NCBI GenBank assembly: GCA_016290325.1
Contig: JAEETL010000001.1
Location: forward strand, 1-64,000
DNA from: Muribaculaceae bacterium
Lineage (GTDB): Bacteria > Bacteroidota > Bacteroidia > Bacteroidales > Muribaculaceae
DNA length: 64,000 nt
Direction of reading: 5' to 3'
The position numbers were made by a program, and so were the translations under genes. Below the pieces are notes generated by a model, which was given only the letters and a program-made list of their open reading frames with translations, made no database searches and was not told the origin of the DNA. This document shows positions 1 through 7,319 of this stretch, one piece after another. Numbering within the stretch: position 1 is the stretch's first letter; the number at the start of each line of letters is the position of its first letter.

Positions 1-130
1 CCGCATCCTCACAGTCGCCCGCACCATCGCCGACCTCGAAGGCACCGCCGACGTCCTCGACCACCACATCATGGAAGCCATCGCCTACCGCAACCTCGAC
101 CGCCCCACCTACCTGGGCAGCAGTTTATAG
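1..130 (+). CDS. comM: ComM/YifB Mg-chelatase-like AAA+ ATPase, C-terminal end (partial)
   Basis: Only the last 42 codons are in the window, read from base 2 to the TAG at 128-130. The peptide begins [18 protein letters not shown] and ends [11 protein letters not shown], which matches the C-terminal helical region of the YifB/ComM family (a conserved [10 protein letters not shown] block followed by [10 protein letters not shown]). The family comprises hexameric ATPases; ComM is a branch-migration helicase that helps integrate DNA taken up by natural transformation. The gene tail is partly duplicated further downstream (17-45 equals 181-209; further fragments near 259-288, 1469-1552 and 2786-2803), which suggests the 3' end has served as an integration site. 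Identity rests on a short tail, so confidence is good but not complete. Confidence 0.75.
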   Translation, partial: RILTVARTIADLEGTADVLDHHIMEAIAYRNLDRPTYLGSSL

Positions 131-180
131 GTCTCCTCTATTCACTGAATTTTGATAAATTTGGTGATTAGAAAGATTTT

Positions 181-288
181 GCCCGCACCATCGCCGACCT
201 CGAAGGCACTTATCAACAACTGATTTGTCTGATATTTCTGATGGCATCCGCGCACGGGGCACCGCCGACGTTCTCGACCACCACATCA
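181..288 (+). repeat. Degenerate copy of the comM 3' end, split by a 49-bp insertion
   Basis: Bases 181-209 are identical to 17-45 in comM, and 259-288 match 42-71 with one mismatch. Between them lie about 49 bp absent from the intact gene (210-258); most of that segment recurs at 2741-2785. The copy cannot encode protein in the comM frame. It looks like the fossil of an older gene end displaced by an insertion. Confidence 0.8.
215..277 (+). repeat. 63-bp direct repeat, left copy (partner 2741-2803)
   Basis: Bases 215-277 and 2741-2803 align without gaps over 63 bp with about five mismatches. Both start AACAACTGAT, share GATGGCATCCGCGCACGGGG and end in the comM-derived GACGTCCTCGA block. They bracket about 2.5 kb holding three accessory genes, so they may be the ends or attachment sites of an inserted segment. 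No integrase gene lies between them. Confidence 0.75.
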
Positions 289-397
289 CAGCTTGTTGTG
301 ATGCAGAAATGCCTGTAAAGCCAGCACACACCAGCACTACAGGCACTTCTCATTATATGGGTCAAATTATTTTATCCTTTGGGAATAGAATACTCAC

Positions 398-1279
398 CTA
401 AAGTGCTAGGCGCATCCCAAGGTAGCTACCCTTGATCGTGGGGGAGTAGTTGACCCTGAATGACACACGGCAGCTGCTGGCTGCACTGCCAAAGGAGCCT
501 CCACGGCACACGCGGTAAGTTCCTAAAGATGGACCCGTTGGGTTCGTTTGGGGAGCATCGCTGTAATAATCGAACCAATCCTGGCACCATTCCAGCACGT
601 TGCCGCTCATGTCATACAAGCCCAGCTCGTTAGGTTCCTTGGTGGCAACGGCATGGGTGCTGCTTCTTGCATTCCCATAATACCAAGCGACGTCACCGAT
701 GGCTGCACTGCCGGCATAGATGTGACCCTGGCCCTGCTTGCCGCCACGGGCAGCATATTCCCATTCGGCCTCGGTGGGAAGTCTGAAGTTCCTTCCCGTG
801 ATTTGGTTCAATGCGGTGATGAACGTCTGGCAGTCATCCCAGGTGACCGTTTCCACAGGGCTGGCGATGTCTAAGAAATGGCTTGGGTTACTGCCCATTA
901 CTGCCTGCCACAGCGCTTGAGTGACTTCGGTCTGCCCAATGCGATAGGATGACACTGTTACCTGATGGGCTGGTTTCTCCCTTTGGTCTTCTGTCTCTTC
1001 ATCACTGGCACCCATCGTGAAGGTGCCTCCCTCGACAGCCACCATGTTGAAGGTCACGCCGTTGACAATAAAGGTCTCATCTTCTGGCTCTTCAGGAGTG
1101 ACAGGTTCGTCGCCCCATGTTCCATTCAACAGGTAATCTATCAGGCAAGTGACATCTTTAATGCTCACGTTACCATCCTGATTCACGTCACCACGTTGAT
1201 ACTCCATGCCTGCAGTGAACGATAACAAACCCACTACAGTCATACTCACAATAAATAACAAAATAATTTTCTTTCTCAT
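398..1279 (-). CDS. Secreted SUMF1/FGE-fold protein with an N-terminal dockerin-like repeat
   Basis: 293 aa. An N-terminal signal peptide is followed by one calcium-binding dockerin-like repeat (GDVNQDGNVSIKDVTCLIDY, about residues 31-50), an acidic linker and a SUMF1 domain (about 75-293). SUMF1 hallmarks are visible: GGTFTMGAS, TEVTQALWQAVMG, FRLPTEAEWEYAARGG, GNVLEWCQDW and RVCRGGSF. True formylglycine-generating enzymes need two active-site cysteines near the C-terminus. Here the stretch after RGGSF is GSAASSCR, keeping only one, so sulfatase activation is unlikely and a binding or structural role is more plausible. It lies alone between comM-tail fossils and reads opposite to its neighbours, consistent with imported cargo. 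The start is supported by a signal peptide and a TATATTTG box about 42 bp upstream. Confidence 0.85.
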   Translation of the reverse strand: MRKKIILLFIVSMTVVGLLSFTAGMEYQRGDVNQDGNVSIKDVTCLIDYLLNGTWGDEPVTPEEPEDETFIVNGVTFNMVAVEGGTFTMGASDEETEDQREKPAHQVTVSSYRIGQTEVTQALWQAVMGSNPSHFLDIASPVETVTWDDCQTFITALNQITGRNFRLPTEAEWEYAARGGKQGQGHIYAGSAAIGDVAWYYGNARSSTHAVATKEPNELGLYDMSGNVLEWCQDWFDYYSDAPQTNPTGPSLGTYRVCRGGSFGSAASSCRVSFRVNYSPTIKGSYLGMRLAL

Positions 1280-1320
1280 AGACTATTCCTTTTTTGGTTA
1301 TGGTTATATAAATGTGTTCG

Positions 1321-1328
1321 CAAATATA
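1321..1328 (-). promoter_or_regulatory. -7 box TATATTTG upstream of the SUMF1/dockerin gene
   Basis: Minus-strand TATATTTG fits the Bacteroidetes -7 consensus TAnnTTTG and lies 42 bp upstream of the start codon. No clear -33 TTTG is seen at the expected distance. Confidence 0.5.
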
Positions 1329-1468
1329 ATGTTTTTTTTTAAACAGCATGATAGAAATGACGGATTTCTCTTAGATGGGTAAGTTGCCTGTTTTTCTTGG
1401 CTTTTTGGAAAGTGGGATTGATGTCCTAAGTCATGTCATTGGGGTGCTCGGGACATACAAGATGCCAT

Positions 1469-1552
1469 GACGTCCTCGACCACCACAACAGGGGCGCACA
1501 TCAGCTTTACCGCAACCTCGACCATCCCACCTAATATTATAGTTTTCCATCC
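1469..1552 (+). repeat. Third, more diverged copy of the comM 3' end
   Basis: GACGTCCTCGACCACCACA (1469-1487) is identical to comM bases 52-70. After a diverged stretch the TACCGCAACCTCGACC block and CCCACCT follow in the same order as in comM, then a TATAG close to the position of the real stop. It is more eroded than the 181-288 copy, and therefore probably older. Confidence 0.75.
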
Positions 1553-1619
1553 AGGGGCTTGAATCATGTTAAAATAGTATTAATTTTGTCAGCAGTTATA
1601 GTTTTTATCAGTTGAAAAT

Positions 1620-2012
1620 ATGAAAGAAGAAGTTAAAGACAAACTGACCGACCTGTACAAGACTTTGGCCATCGTTTTGGGTATCCTGTGTTTTATTGGC
1701 ATGTTTTTTATCCCAGATAACATTGCTACTATCATTGTTCTCGGTGGCATTGCATGTTTGCACTTATGGGTGATTGGCAAAATCATTGCCCGATACAAAA
1801 ACATGACTCGCAATCAACGCCAGAGCGTCTTGTGTTACTTCTTTTTCTTGGGCCTAAGCGTTATCCTTCTAATTATGGCATATAATGGCTGGTTTGACAG
1901 GTGGGTGAAGGATGAAAATCTGAGCAGTTTTTTGAACTCTTTGGGTGGTTGTGTCACTGGATCTGCTTGGTGTATTGGTCTCTATGCATGTAAAAAAGAT
2001 GAGGAAGAGTAA
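1620..2012 (+). CDS. Small integral membrane protein, unknown function
   Basis: 130 aa; I do not recognise the family. A charged N-terminus (MKEEVKDKLTDLY) precedes four likely transmembrane segments at about residues 15-31, 36-55, 71-88 and 107-123, ending in a charged tail KKDEEE. The gene stands alone between a comM-tail fossil and the next membrane-protein gene, in codirectional order with it (143-bp gap). The region looks like accessory cargo. No catalytic motif is visible. Confidence 0.7.
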   Translation: MKEEVKDKLTDLYKTLAIVLGILCFIGMFFIPDNIATIIVLGGIACLHLWVIGKIIARYKNMTRNQRQSVLCYFFFLGLSVILLIMAYNGWFDRWVKDENLSSFLNSLGGCVTGSAWCIGLYACKKDEEE

Positions 2013-2154
2013 AGTATTCACTATAAACAGAAGGGAATATTTATTATTTCGATTTCAAGGGCGAAGCTTTTGACTGAGTATCCTGATGGTTGTTCTGGTA
2101 AGAGTGAGGGGCACTTTGATGTGACCCCGTCGGGGCTAGATTAAAGTTTAAGTT

Positions 2155-2682
2155 ATGGAGATATTACATCAATATTATTACCGCCGGGGTTTGGCGGCTA
2201 TAAAGGCGGTATTCTTTACCATCCTGTCGGTGGCGTTTGTCGCTTTCGGGGTGTACAGCTTTATCCATTGGGATCTGGCGTTCATGTTCTATGACTGGCA
2301 TGGTTACGTGATACTTATTGTCTATGGCATAATGACGCTTGCCGTGATACTGTCGTCTATCGAATCGTTCCGGAAAGCCGCTAAAACTAGTCATGATATA
2401 CCCGCATTTGCTGTCGGTGCTGACTTCTTCGTCTTCTACGGCACTGACGGCTCGGCTACAAAGGTACCCTTTGCTGACTGTGAACAGGTGAGGTTCAAGA
2501 CTGTCTTACGATATCGTATCCCCACGCTTAAGCTCATCGTGAAATATCATGAACAGAAGGACCCTGAGACCACCCTTCGTTACGAGGTGGGGTTAAGCGA
2601 GCTCGACCGACCAGTCAATGAGATTGATAAACAGCTGAAAAGCGTGTACCGGAAATACAAGAAATCGCTTACAGCCCAATAA
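2155..2682 (+). CDS. Two-TM membrane protein with a PH-like cytoplasmic domain (STM3941-like layout)
   Basis: 175 aa. Two hydrophobic segments at about residues 14-36 and 48-68 are followed by a hydrophilic beta-rich domain (about 78-165) with the pattern of a bacterial PH-like domain: short strands including DFFVFYGTDGSATKVPFADC and RIPTLKLIVKYHE, then a C-terminal helix. This order resembles STM3941-type inner-membrane proteins. The function is unknown; such domains usually act as membrane-associated binding modules. It is codirectional with the previous gene and is followed, 59 bp after its stop, by the right copy of the 63-bp direct repeat. The family assignment is by architecture only. 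Confidence 0.65.
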   Translation: MEILHQYYYRRGLAAIKAVFFTILSVAFVAFGVYSFIHWDLAFMFYDWHGYVILIVYGIMTLAVILSSIESFRKAAKTSHDIPAFAVGADFFVFYGTDGSATKVPFADCEQVRFKTVLRYRIPTLKLIVKYHEQKDPETTLRYEVGLSELDRPVNEIDKQLKSVYRKYKKSLTAQ

Positions 2683-2740
2683 CCCATTGGCCACATCAAA
2701 TCGTAAGGACCAGCCCCCTGCTGACCAGGAATGGACTTCA

Positions 2741-2803
2741 AACAACTGATAAGTCTGCTATTTCTGATGGCATCCGCGCACGGGGCATCGCCGACGTCCT
2801 CGA
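2741..2803 (+). repeat. 63-bp direct repeat, right copy, ending in a comM-tail fragment
   Basis: Partner of 215-277 with about five differences in 63 bp. Its last part (CATCGCCGACGTCCTCGA) is the comM-derived block, making this the fourth trace of the comM tail. It ends the stretch with the SUMF1, 130-aa and 175-aa genes and precedes the 227-aa membrane protein gene. Confidence 0.75.
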
Positions 2804-2944
2804 TTACTCAAGCTATCTAGTGAAGGTGGAATGATTTTTGCAGTGATTAAAGTAGAGTAGTATAATAGAATAAAGGGTCGCGTGCAAGGATTTAAGGGGT
2901 TCTGACCTTCAGGCGACGGACTTAAGGGACCTGGCAATCGTATT

Positions 2945-3628
2945 ATGGAACGAGAAGAGACATATATTCCTTACAAGGAAAGAACACATAAGGAGTTGTG
3001 CCGGGACATCAGCATCAAGACCGAGAAGTTGTTTCTCAAGAAGGATAAGATTAGCCTGCTCTATTTCACTGTGATTTTCTTAGTGCTTGTTGCCCTGGAT
3101 TGGTTCGGCAAGACGTATGTGAATTTGTGGCTAGGGAGCATCGTAGTTTGGACCATTGTGGTGTGCGGCTTTGTAGTCTTTAAAATCAGTCGTCCAGAAG
3201 ATGATGCAAAGTATAGACTGGGCATTTTGGCTGGAGCTCTGCTAGTGCTTATGGTAGTGGAGTGGGACGAAAAGATATATGTGAATTGGAGGCTAGGGGC
3301 CTTCGTGGTTGGGGCCTTTGTGTTGATGTACTTTGTGTCCTTCATAATCAATAAAAAATTGATTAGCGACATGAATCTTGCTGCCAGCCCTAAGCAGTAT
3401 CTTCCATTTGCCCAAAGGTTGAGAAAGTGGGTCCAGATAAGAAATTTTCTTGGCATTACTCTTTTAATCTGGCTACCGTATCTCACCATATATTACCAAA
3501 TAGATGGTGTGTGGAAGCTTATTGAATGGCTTATTCTCTACGTGGTTGGAGTTTGTACCGAGCCGTCATGGATGGATAATGATATTGGTGACGATTTGGA
3601 GGAATTGGAGTTCAGGCTCGAGGAATGA
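2945..3628 (+). CDS. Multi-pass membrane protein with an internal duplication, unknown function
   Basis: 227 aa. A charged N-terminus of about 36 residues precedes about six hydrophobic segments, and the tail is acidic (DDLEELEFRLEE). An internal duplication is visible. One unit has ALDWFGKTYVNLWLGSIVV; the next has VVEWDEKIYVNWRLGAFVV. Each is a hydrophobic helix, a short W-x-x-K-x-YVN loop and another helix. I do not recognise the family. The gene is the last of the accessory cluster and is closed by a strong terminator 5 bp after its stop. Confidence 0.7.
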   Translation: MEREETYIPYKERTHKELCRDISIKTEKLFLKKDKISLLYFTVIFLVLVALDWFGKTYVNLWLGSIVVWTIVVCGFVVFKISRPEDDAKYRLGILAGALLVLMVVEWDEKIYVNWRLGAFVVGAFVLMYFVSFIINKKLISDMNLAASPKQYLPFAQRLRKWVQIRNFLGITLLIWLPYLTIYYQIDGVWKLIEWLILYVVGVCTEPSWMDNDIGDDLEELEFRLEE

Positions 3629-3632
3629 ATTA

Positions 3633-3670
3633 AACACCTCTCCCGCATTCAAGCGGGAGAGGTGTTATTT
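3633..3670 (+). terminator. Rho-independent terminator after the 227-aa membrane protein gene
   Basis: A perfect 14-bp inverted repeat (3633-3646 and 3653-3666, core CCTCTCCCGC / GCGGGAGAGG) with a 6-nt loop, followed by ATTTTGAT. It could also serve the convergent acyl-CoA ligase gene. Confidence 0.85.
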
Positions 3671-3716
3671 TGATAATCTCTTGGTTGATTGAGCCACTAA
3701 ATCTCGCTTCAATGGT

Positions 3717-5336
3717 TTAGTGGTAGAGGAAGCGCTTGATGCTCATTTTGGGCGTTTTCTCAAATGGAGCGTTGACCATTTCCACCTTTGAGATCTTGCT
3801 GTAAGCCGGTAAGGACTTGTTGGCGGCATCGCGAATGTTGCCCGGTATGGCAGCGCGGGTCTCTTCGTCCATATCCTTAGGGAGATCGGAATATACCAGA
3901 GCGACAATCTTGCCGTCGCGATCGACCACAAGGCACTCGTCAACATACTCGCAGTTGGACAGAACGGCCTCGACCTCTTCGGGGTAGATATTCTGGCCTG
4001 AGGAGTTGAGAATCATCGACTTGATGCGGCCACGGATGAAGATGTTGCCGTCCTTGTCTATCACGCCGAGGTCACCCGTGCGGAACCATCCGTCCTCGGT
4101 AAAGGAGGCTTCGGTAGCTTCGGGGTTCTTGTAATAGCCGATTGTGAGGTTGCGGCCGCGCGCTTGGATCTCGCCCGGAATGTTTTCGGGATCTTCAGAG
4201 TCAATGCGGAGCTCATGTATCGGTTTTCCGCAAGAGCCCGGGACGAAGTCGGTCCACCATTCATATCCCAGCAGGGGGCAGGCTTCGGTCATGCCATAGC
4301 CCACGGTATAGGGCAGGCGGATTTTCTTGAAGCATTGCTCGGCCTCGGGGTTGAGAGCCGCGCCGCCCATGATAAAGCATTGCACTTGTCCGCCGAAGAC
4401 ACGCAGGATTGTTTTGCGAATGATTCTATAGACGATTAAATTCATGCCGGGAATGTTGAGCAGCTTTTTGCGCTTCTCCATCGCGGGCTTGATGGAATTG
4501 GCATAGATTTTTTCCATCACCAGCGGTACCGTGACTACCATGTAGGGCTTGATTTCCTGCATGGCCTTGAGCAGGGTAGTGGGCGATGGGGTTTTTCCAA
4601 GGAAATAGACCGTCACACCATCCACATTGGGGTGGATGAACTCGATGGCCAATCCGTACATGTGGGCCAGCGGCAACATCGAGACGATGGTTTGGCCAGG
4701 AGTATTCGGGAAATGGCTGTTGGCAAAGTCATCGGTATCGGACATGGCGTCATAAGTGAGCATCACGCCCTTGGGGTTACCGGTGGTGCCTGACGTGTAA
4801 TTAATGATGGCCAAATCGTTGCCATTGTCGGTGTTAAAAGCGACATGCTCGGGCGACATGCCATCGGGGTATTGCTGGGCGAAAGCGTCCTCGCGTTGTT
4901 CCCAGGCTTGGGCTACATCCTTGTCGCGGTTCCACAGCAGCTTGCCGTCCTTGACGTTGATGGCGGCCTTGAGGTTGGGCATATCGTCGGGATTGAGTTT
5001 TGCCCAGATATCATCGTCGACGAAGAGCAAAACGCTGTCGGAATGGTTCGTCAGGTTGGAGACGTTGTCGGGATGAAAGTCGGCCAACAGGGGCACGGCC
5101 ACGCGCCCATTGACATTGACACCCCAAAAAGTCATGGCCCAACGGGCTGAATTGCGCGCACAAATCGCAATTTTATCGCCCTTACCAATGCCGGTAGCCG
5201 AGAAAAAAATGCGGAACCGCTCAATGTTTTTGGCCAGATCGGCATAGGTAAAATTGTCGCCGCCGTAGTCGCACAGGGCCTTTAGATCCCAATGATTGCG
5301 GATAGTATCCTCCAGATTCTTCAGATAATGCCTCAT
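3717..5336 (-). CDS. AMP-binding long-chain acyl-CoA ligase
   Basis: 539 aa ANL-superfamily adenylating enzyme. It activates a carboxylic acid, most likely a fatty acid, with ATP and transfers the acyl-AMP to CoA. The P-loop-like motif NYTSGTTGNPKGVMLTY (about 180-196), the YGMTEACPLLGYE motif (about 350), WFRTGDLG (about 418) and the hinge region RIKSMILNSSGQNIYPEEVE are all present. The catalytic lysine is expected in the C-terminal TPKMSIKRF. The length is short of the roughly 600-aa eukaryotic-like enzymes but normal for compact bacterial ligases. It is a single gene with its own -7 box; the substrate cannot be read from the sequence. Confidence 0.9.
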   Translation of the reverse strand: MRHYLKNLEDTIRNHWDLKALCDYGGDNFTYADLAKNIERFRIFFSATGIGKGDKIAICARNSARWAMTFWGVNVNGRVAVPLLADFHPDNVSNLTNHSDSVLLFVDDDIWAKLNPDDMPNLKAAINVKDGKLLWNRDKDVAQAWEQREDAFAQQYPDGMSPEHVAFNTDNGNDLAIINYTSGTTGNPKGVMLTYDAMSDTDDFANSHFPNTPGQTIVSMLPLAHMYGLAIEFIHPNVDGVTVYFLGKTPSPTTLLKAMQEIKPYMVVTVPLVMEKIYANSIKPAMEKRKKLLNIPGMNLIVYRIIRKTILRVFGGQVQCFIMGGAALNPEAEQCFKKIRLPYTVGYGMTEACPLLGYEWWTDFVPGSCGKPIHELRIDSEDPENIPGEIQARGRNLTIGYYKNPEATEASFTEDGWFRTGDLGVIDKDGNIFIRGRIKSMILNSSGQNIYPEEVEAVLSNCEYVDECLVVDRDGKIVALVYSDLPKDMDEETRAAIPGNIRDAANKSLPAYSKISKVEMVNAPFEKTPKMSIKRFLYH

Positions 5337-5411
5337 ATAATCTATACATTTTTAGTGATTAATCAACCGAAAAGCTCATTATGGGTACCAAAACGATAGT
5401 ACTACTCATCG

Positions 5412-5419
5412 CAAAATTA
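5412..5419 (-). promoter_or_regulatory. -7 box TAATTTTG upstream of the acyl-CoA ligase
   Basis: Minus-strand TAATTTTG matches TAnnTTTG and lies about 75 bp upstream of the start. No convincing -33 element. Confidence 0.45.
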
Positions 5420-5540
5420 CAACTATTTTTTTAATTATTGCCATAACTGGTAAATACTTTGATTATCAGAACGGGAATTATTGTGTATTTCAAAAACATT
5501 TTACAACTTTGCGGCTTTATTGCTGACATGAGGCATTAAG

Positions 5541-6434
5541 ATGAAACGAGAGCATGAAATATATAAGGTGACGCTTGTGGGCAGCGTGGGCAATGTCGTG
5601 CTGCTGACCTTCAAGTTCATCGCGGGCACGTTGGGCCACAGCTCGGCGATGATTGCCGACGCGGTGCACTCGCTGTCGGATTTTTTCACCGACCTGATCG
5701 TGCTGTTGTTTGTGAAAATCAGCGCCAAGCCACAAGACGAGTCCCACGACTATGGTCACGGCAAATTTGAGACGTTTGCCACGTTTTTTATCGGTCTGGC
5801 ATTGATTGCTGCAGCTACGGGCATCATCGTGTCGGGTGTATTGAAGTTTGTGGACTGGTTGGGCGGTGAGCAGCTTGAAGCGCCGAGCAAGTTGGCCTTG
5901 TGGGCGGCACTACTGTCCATCGTGGTCAAGGAGGGACTGTTCCGTTACACCATCCACTGCGGTAAATCGCTCGATTCCCAGGCGGTCATTGCCAACGCCT
6001 GGCATCATCGCAGTGACGCGCTCTCGTCGATAGGTGCAGCCATTGGCATCGGCGGTGCTATCCTATTGGGCGACCGTTGGACGGTGTTGGACCCCCTGGC
6101 CTCGATTGTTGTGGGCCTGATGCTGGTTAAGGTGGCCATTGACCTGCTCAAGAGCAGCGTCGGTGAGCTTACCGAGAGTTCACTCCCTGCTGAGACTGAA
6201 CGCGAGATAGAGGGAATTATCAAGTCTTTTCCCGGTGTGTTTGAGCCCCATAACCTGCGCACACGCCGTATTGGCGACCACATTGCTATCGAAACCCACG
6301 TGCGCATGGACGGCAGACTGCCCCTGGATGATGCCCACGAGCGCGCTACCGCCATTGAGCGCGAACTCAAACAACGGTTTGGCAGCGCTACCCATGTCAC
6401 CATCCACATGGAACCCACTAAAGACAAAGCATAA
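5541..6434 (+). CDS. Cation diffusion facilitator (CDF) family efflux transporter
   Basis: 297 aa. Six transmembrane segments carry the CDF metal-site signatures: DAVHSLSDFFTD in TM2, HDYGHGKFET after it, and HHRSDALSS in TM5, which give the paired Asp/His tetrahedral site. The C-terminal cytoplasmic domain (about 215-290) ends with IETHVRMD and VTIHMEP strands typical of the dimerising metallochaperone-like fold. The family exports Zn2+, Fe2+ or Mn2+ in exchange for protons; the metal cannot be fixed from sequence. The phzF-like gene follows after 20 bp, so the two are probably co-transcribed. Confidence 0.92.
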   Translation: MKREHEIYKVTLVGSVGNVVLLTFKFIAGTLGHSSAMIADAVHSLSDFFTDLIVLLFVKISAKPQDESHDYGHGKFETFATFFIGLALIAAATGIIVSGVLKFVDWLGGEQLEAPSKLALWAALLSIVVKEGLFRYTIHCGKSLDSQAVIANAWHHRSDALSSIGAAIGIGGAILLGDRWTVLDPLASIVVGLMLVKVAIDLLKSSVGELTESSLPAETEREIEGIIKSFPGVFEPHNLRTRRIGDHIAIETHVRMDGRLPLDDAHERATAIERELKQRFGSATHVTIHMEPTKDKA

Positions 6435-6454
6435 AAAATCATCATCGTTGAGTT

Positions 6455-7306
6455 ATGAGGTTGAAATATTTTATCGTTGACGCGTTTACGAGTGAGCCCT
6501 TTGGCGGCAACCCCGCTGGAGTGGTGCTACTTGACGGGGATTTCCCTAATGAGCAACTGATGCTGCAGATTGCAGCCGAGTTACGCTATAGCGAGACGGC
6601 TTTTGTTCGGCAGCTAACTGTTGACGAGTTCCACCTGCGCTATTTCACGCCGTGTAGCGAAGTGGACCTGTGCGGGCATGCGACAATCGCCACTTTTGGC
6701 CTGTTGTGGCGGCGGGGCATGGTGGACGATAGGCTCCCCATCGTCAATCACACGCTGGCAGGTGACCTCATGGTGAGGATTGAGCGCCAAGTGATGATGC
6801 AGATGGCGACACCCAAGGTGGTTGACAAGCGAGTTGACCCAGAGCGATTGCACAACATTATGGCCGGGGGTAAGGCACTCCAACGGCCTGACCTGCCTGT
6901 AGAAGTCGTTTCCACTGGCTTGCCCGACATCATCATGCCCGTCAAGGACTTGGAGTCGCTCAACGCCTTGCAGCCCGACATGGCCGCCCTGTTAGCCTTG
7001 AGCCAGGAACTCGATGTGGTCGGGGTGCATGCCTTTGCCTTGACCGATGACGGCTACACGGCTCATGTGCGCAATTTTGGGCCGCTCTATGGCGTGCCCG
7101 AAGAGTCGGCTACAGGTACGGCTAATGCCGCGTTGACCCACTACCTGCAACGCCGTGGGCGCGTCGCTGCTGGCGACGAGTGCCGCTTCATGCAGGGCGA
7201 GGCCATGCAGCGCCCATCGGTGGTTGTTACCACCCTGCATGCCGATGGCAGCATTTGGGTGGGCGGCGATAGTGTCATCGTCGCCGAGGGCAGTTTGCTG
7301 GTTTAA
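6455..7306 (+). CDS. PhzF-family isomerase/epimerase-like protein
   Basis: 283 aa, the usual length for the diaminopimelate-epimerase-like PhzF fold made of two similar halves. Seen: FTSEPFGGNPAGVV at the N-terminus, the general acid/base glutamate in RYSETAF (about 47), DLCGHATIA (about 74) and ESATGTANAALTHYL in the second half. Family members isomerise small metabolites, for example trans-2,3-dihydro-3-hydroxyanthranilate, but most chromosomal copies such as this one have no known substrate, and no phenazine genes are nearby. It sits 20 bp behind the CDF transporter gene and is convergent with the next gene (13-bp gap). Confidence 0.9.
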   Translation: MRLKYFIVDAFTSEPFGGNPAGVVLLDGDFPNEQLMLQIAAELRYSETAFVRQLTVDEFHLRYFTPCSEVDLCGHATIATFGLLWRRGMVDDRLPIVNHTLAGDLMVRIERQVMMQMATPKVVDKRVDPERLHNIMAGGKALQRPDLPVEVVSTGLPDIIMPVKDLESLNALQPDMAALLALSQELDVVGVHAFALTDDGYTAHVRNFGPLYGVPEESATGTANAALTHYLQRRGRVAAGDECRFMQGEAMQRPSVVVTTLHADGSIWVGGDSVIVAEGSLLV

Positions 7307-7319
7307 TGTTGAGGGAATG

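Larger units (their letters stand above)
1280..1619. other. Intergenic region with a comM-tail fossil
   Basis: 340 bp between divergent genes. It holds the -7 box of the SUMF1 gene at its left end and a comM-tail fossil at about 1469-1552; the remainder shows no gene or RNA that I can recognise. Confidence 0.6.

Noticed and set aside
125-346. 73-aa minus-strand ORF over the comM-tail fossils
   Set aside because: It is built from the repeat copies and has no recognisable domain or signal peptide.
2110-2140. Short CCCCG/CGGGG palindrome between the two membrane protein genes
   Set aside because: The stem is only 5 bp with one base between arms and lacks a T-run, so it is not called a terminator.
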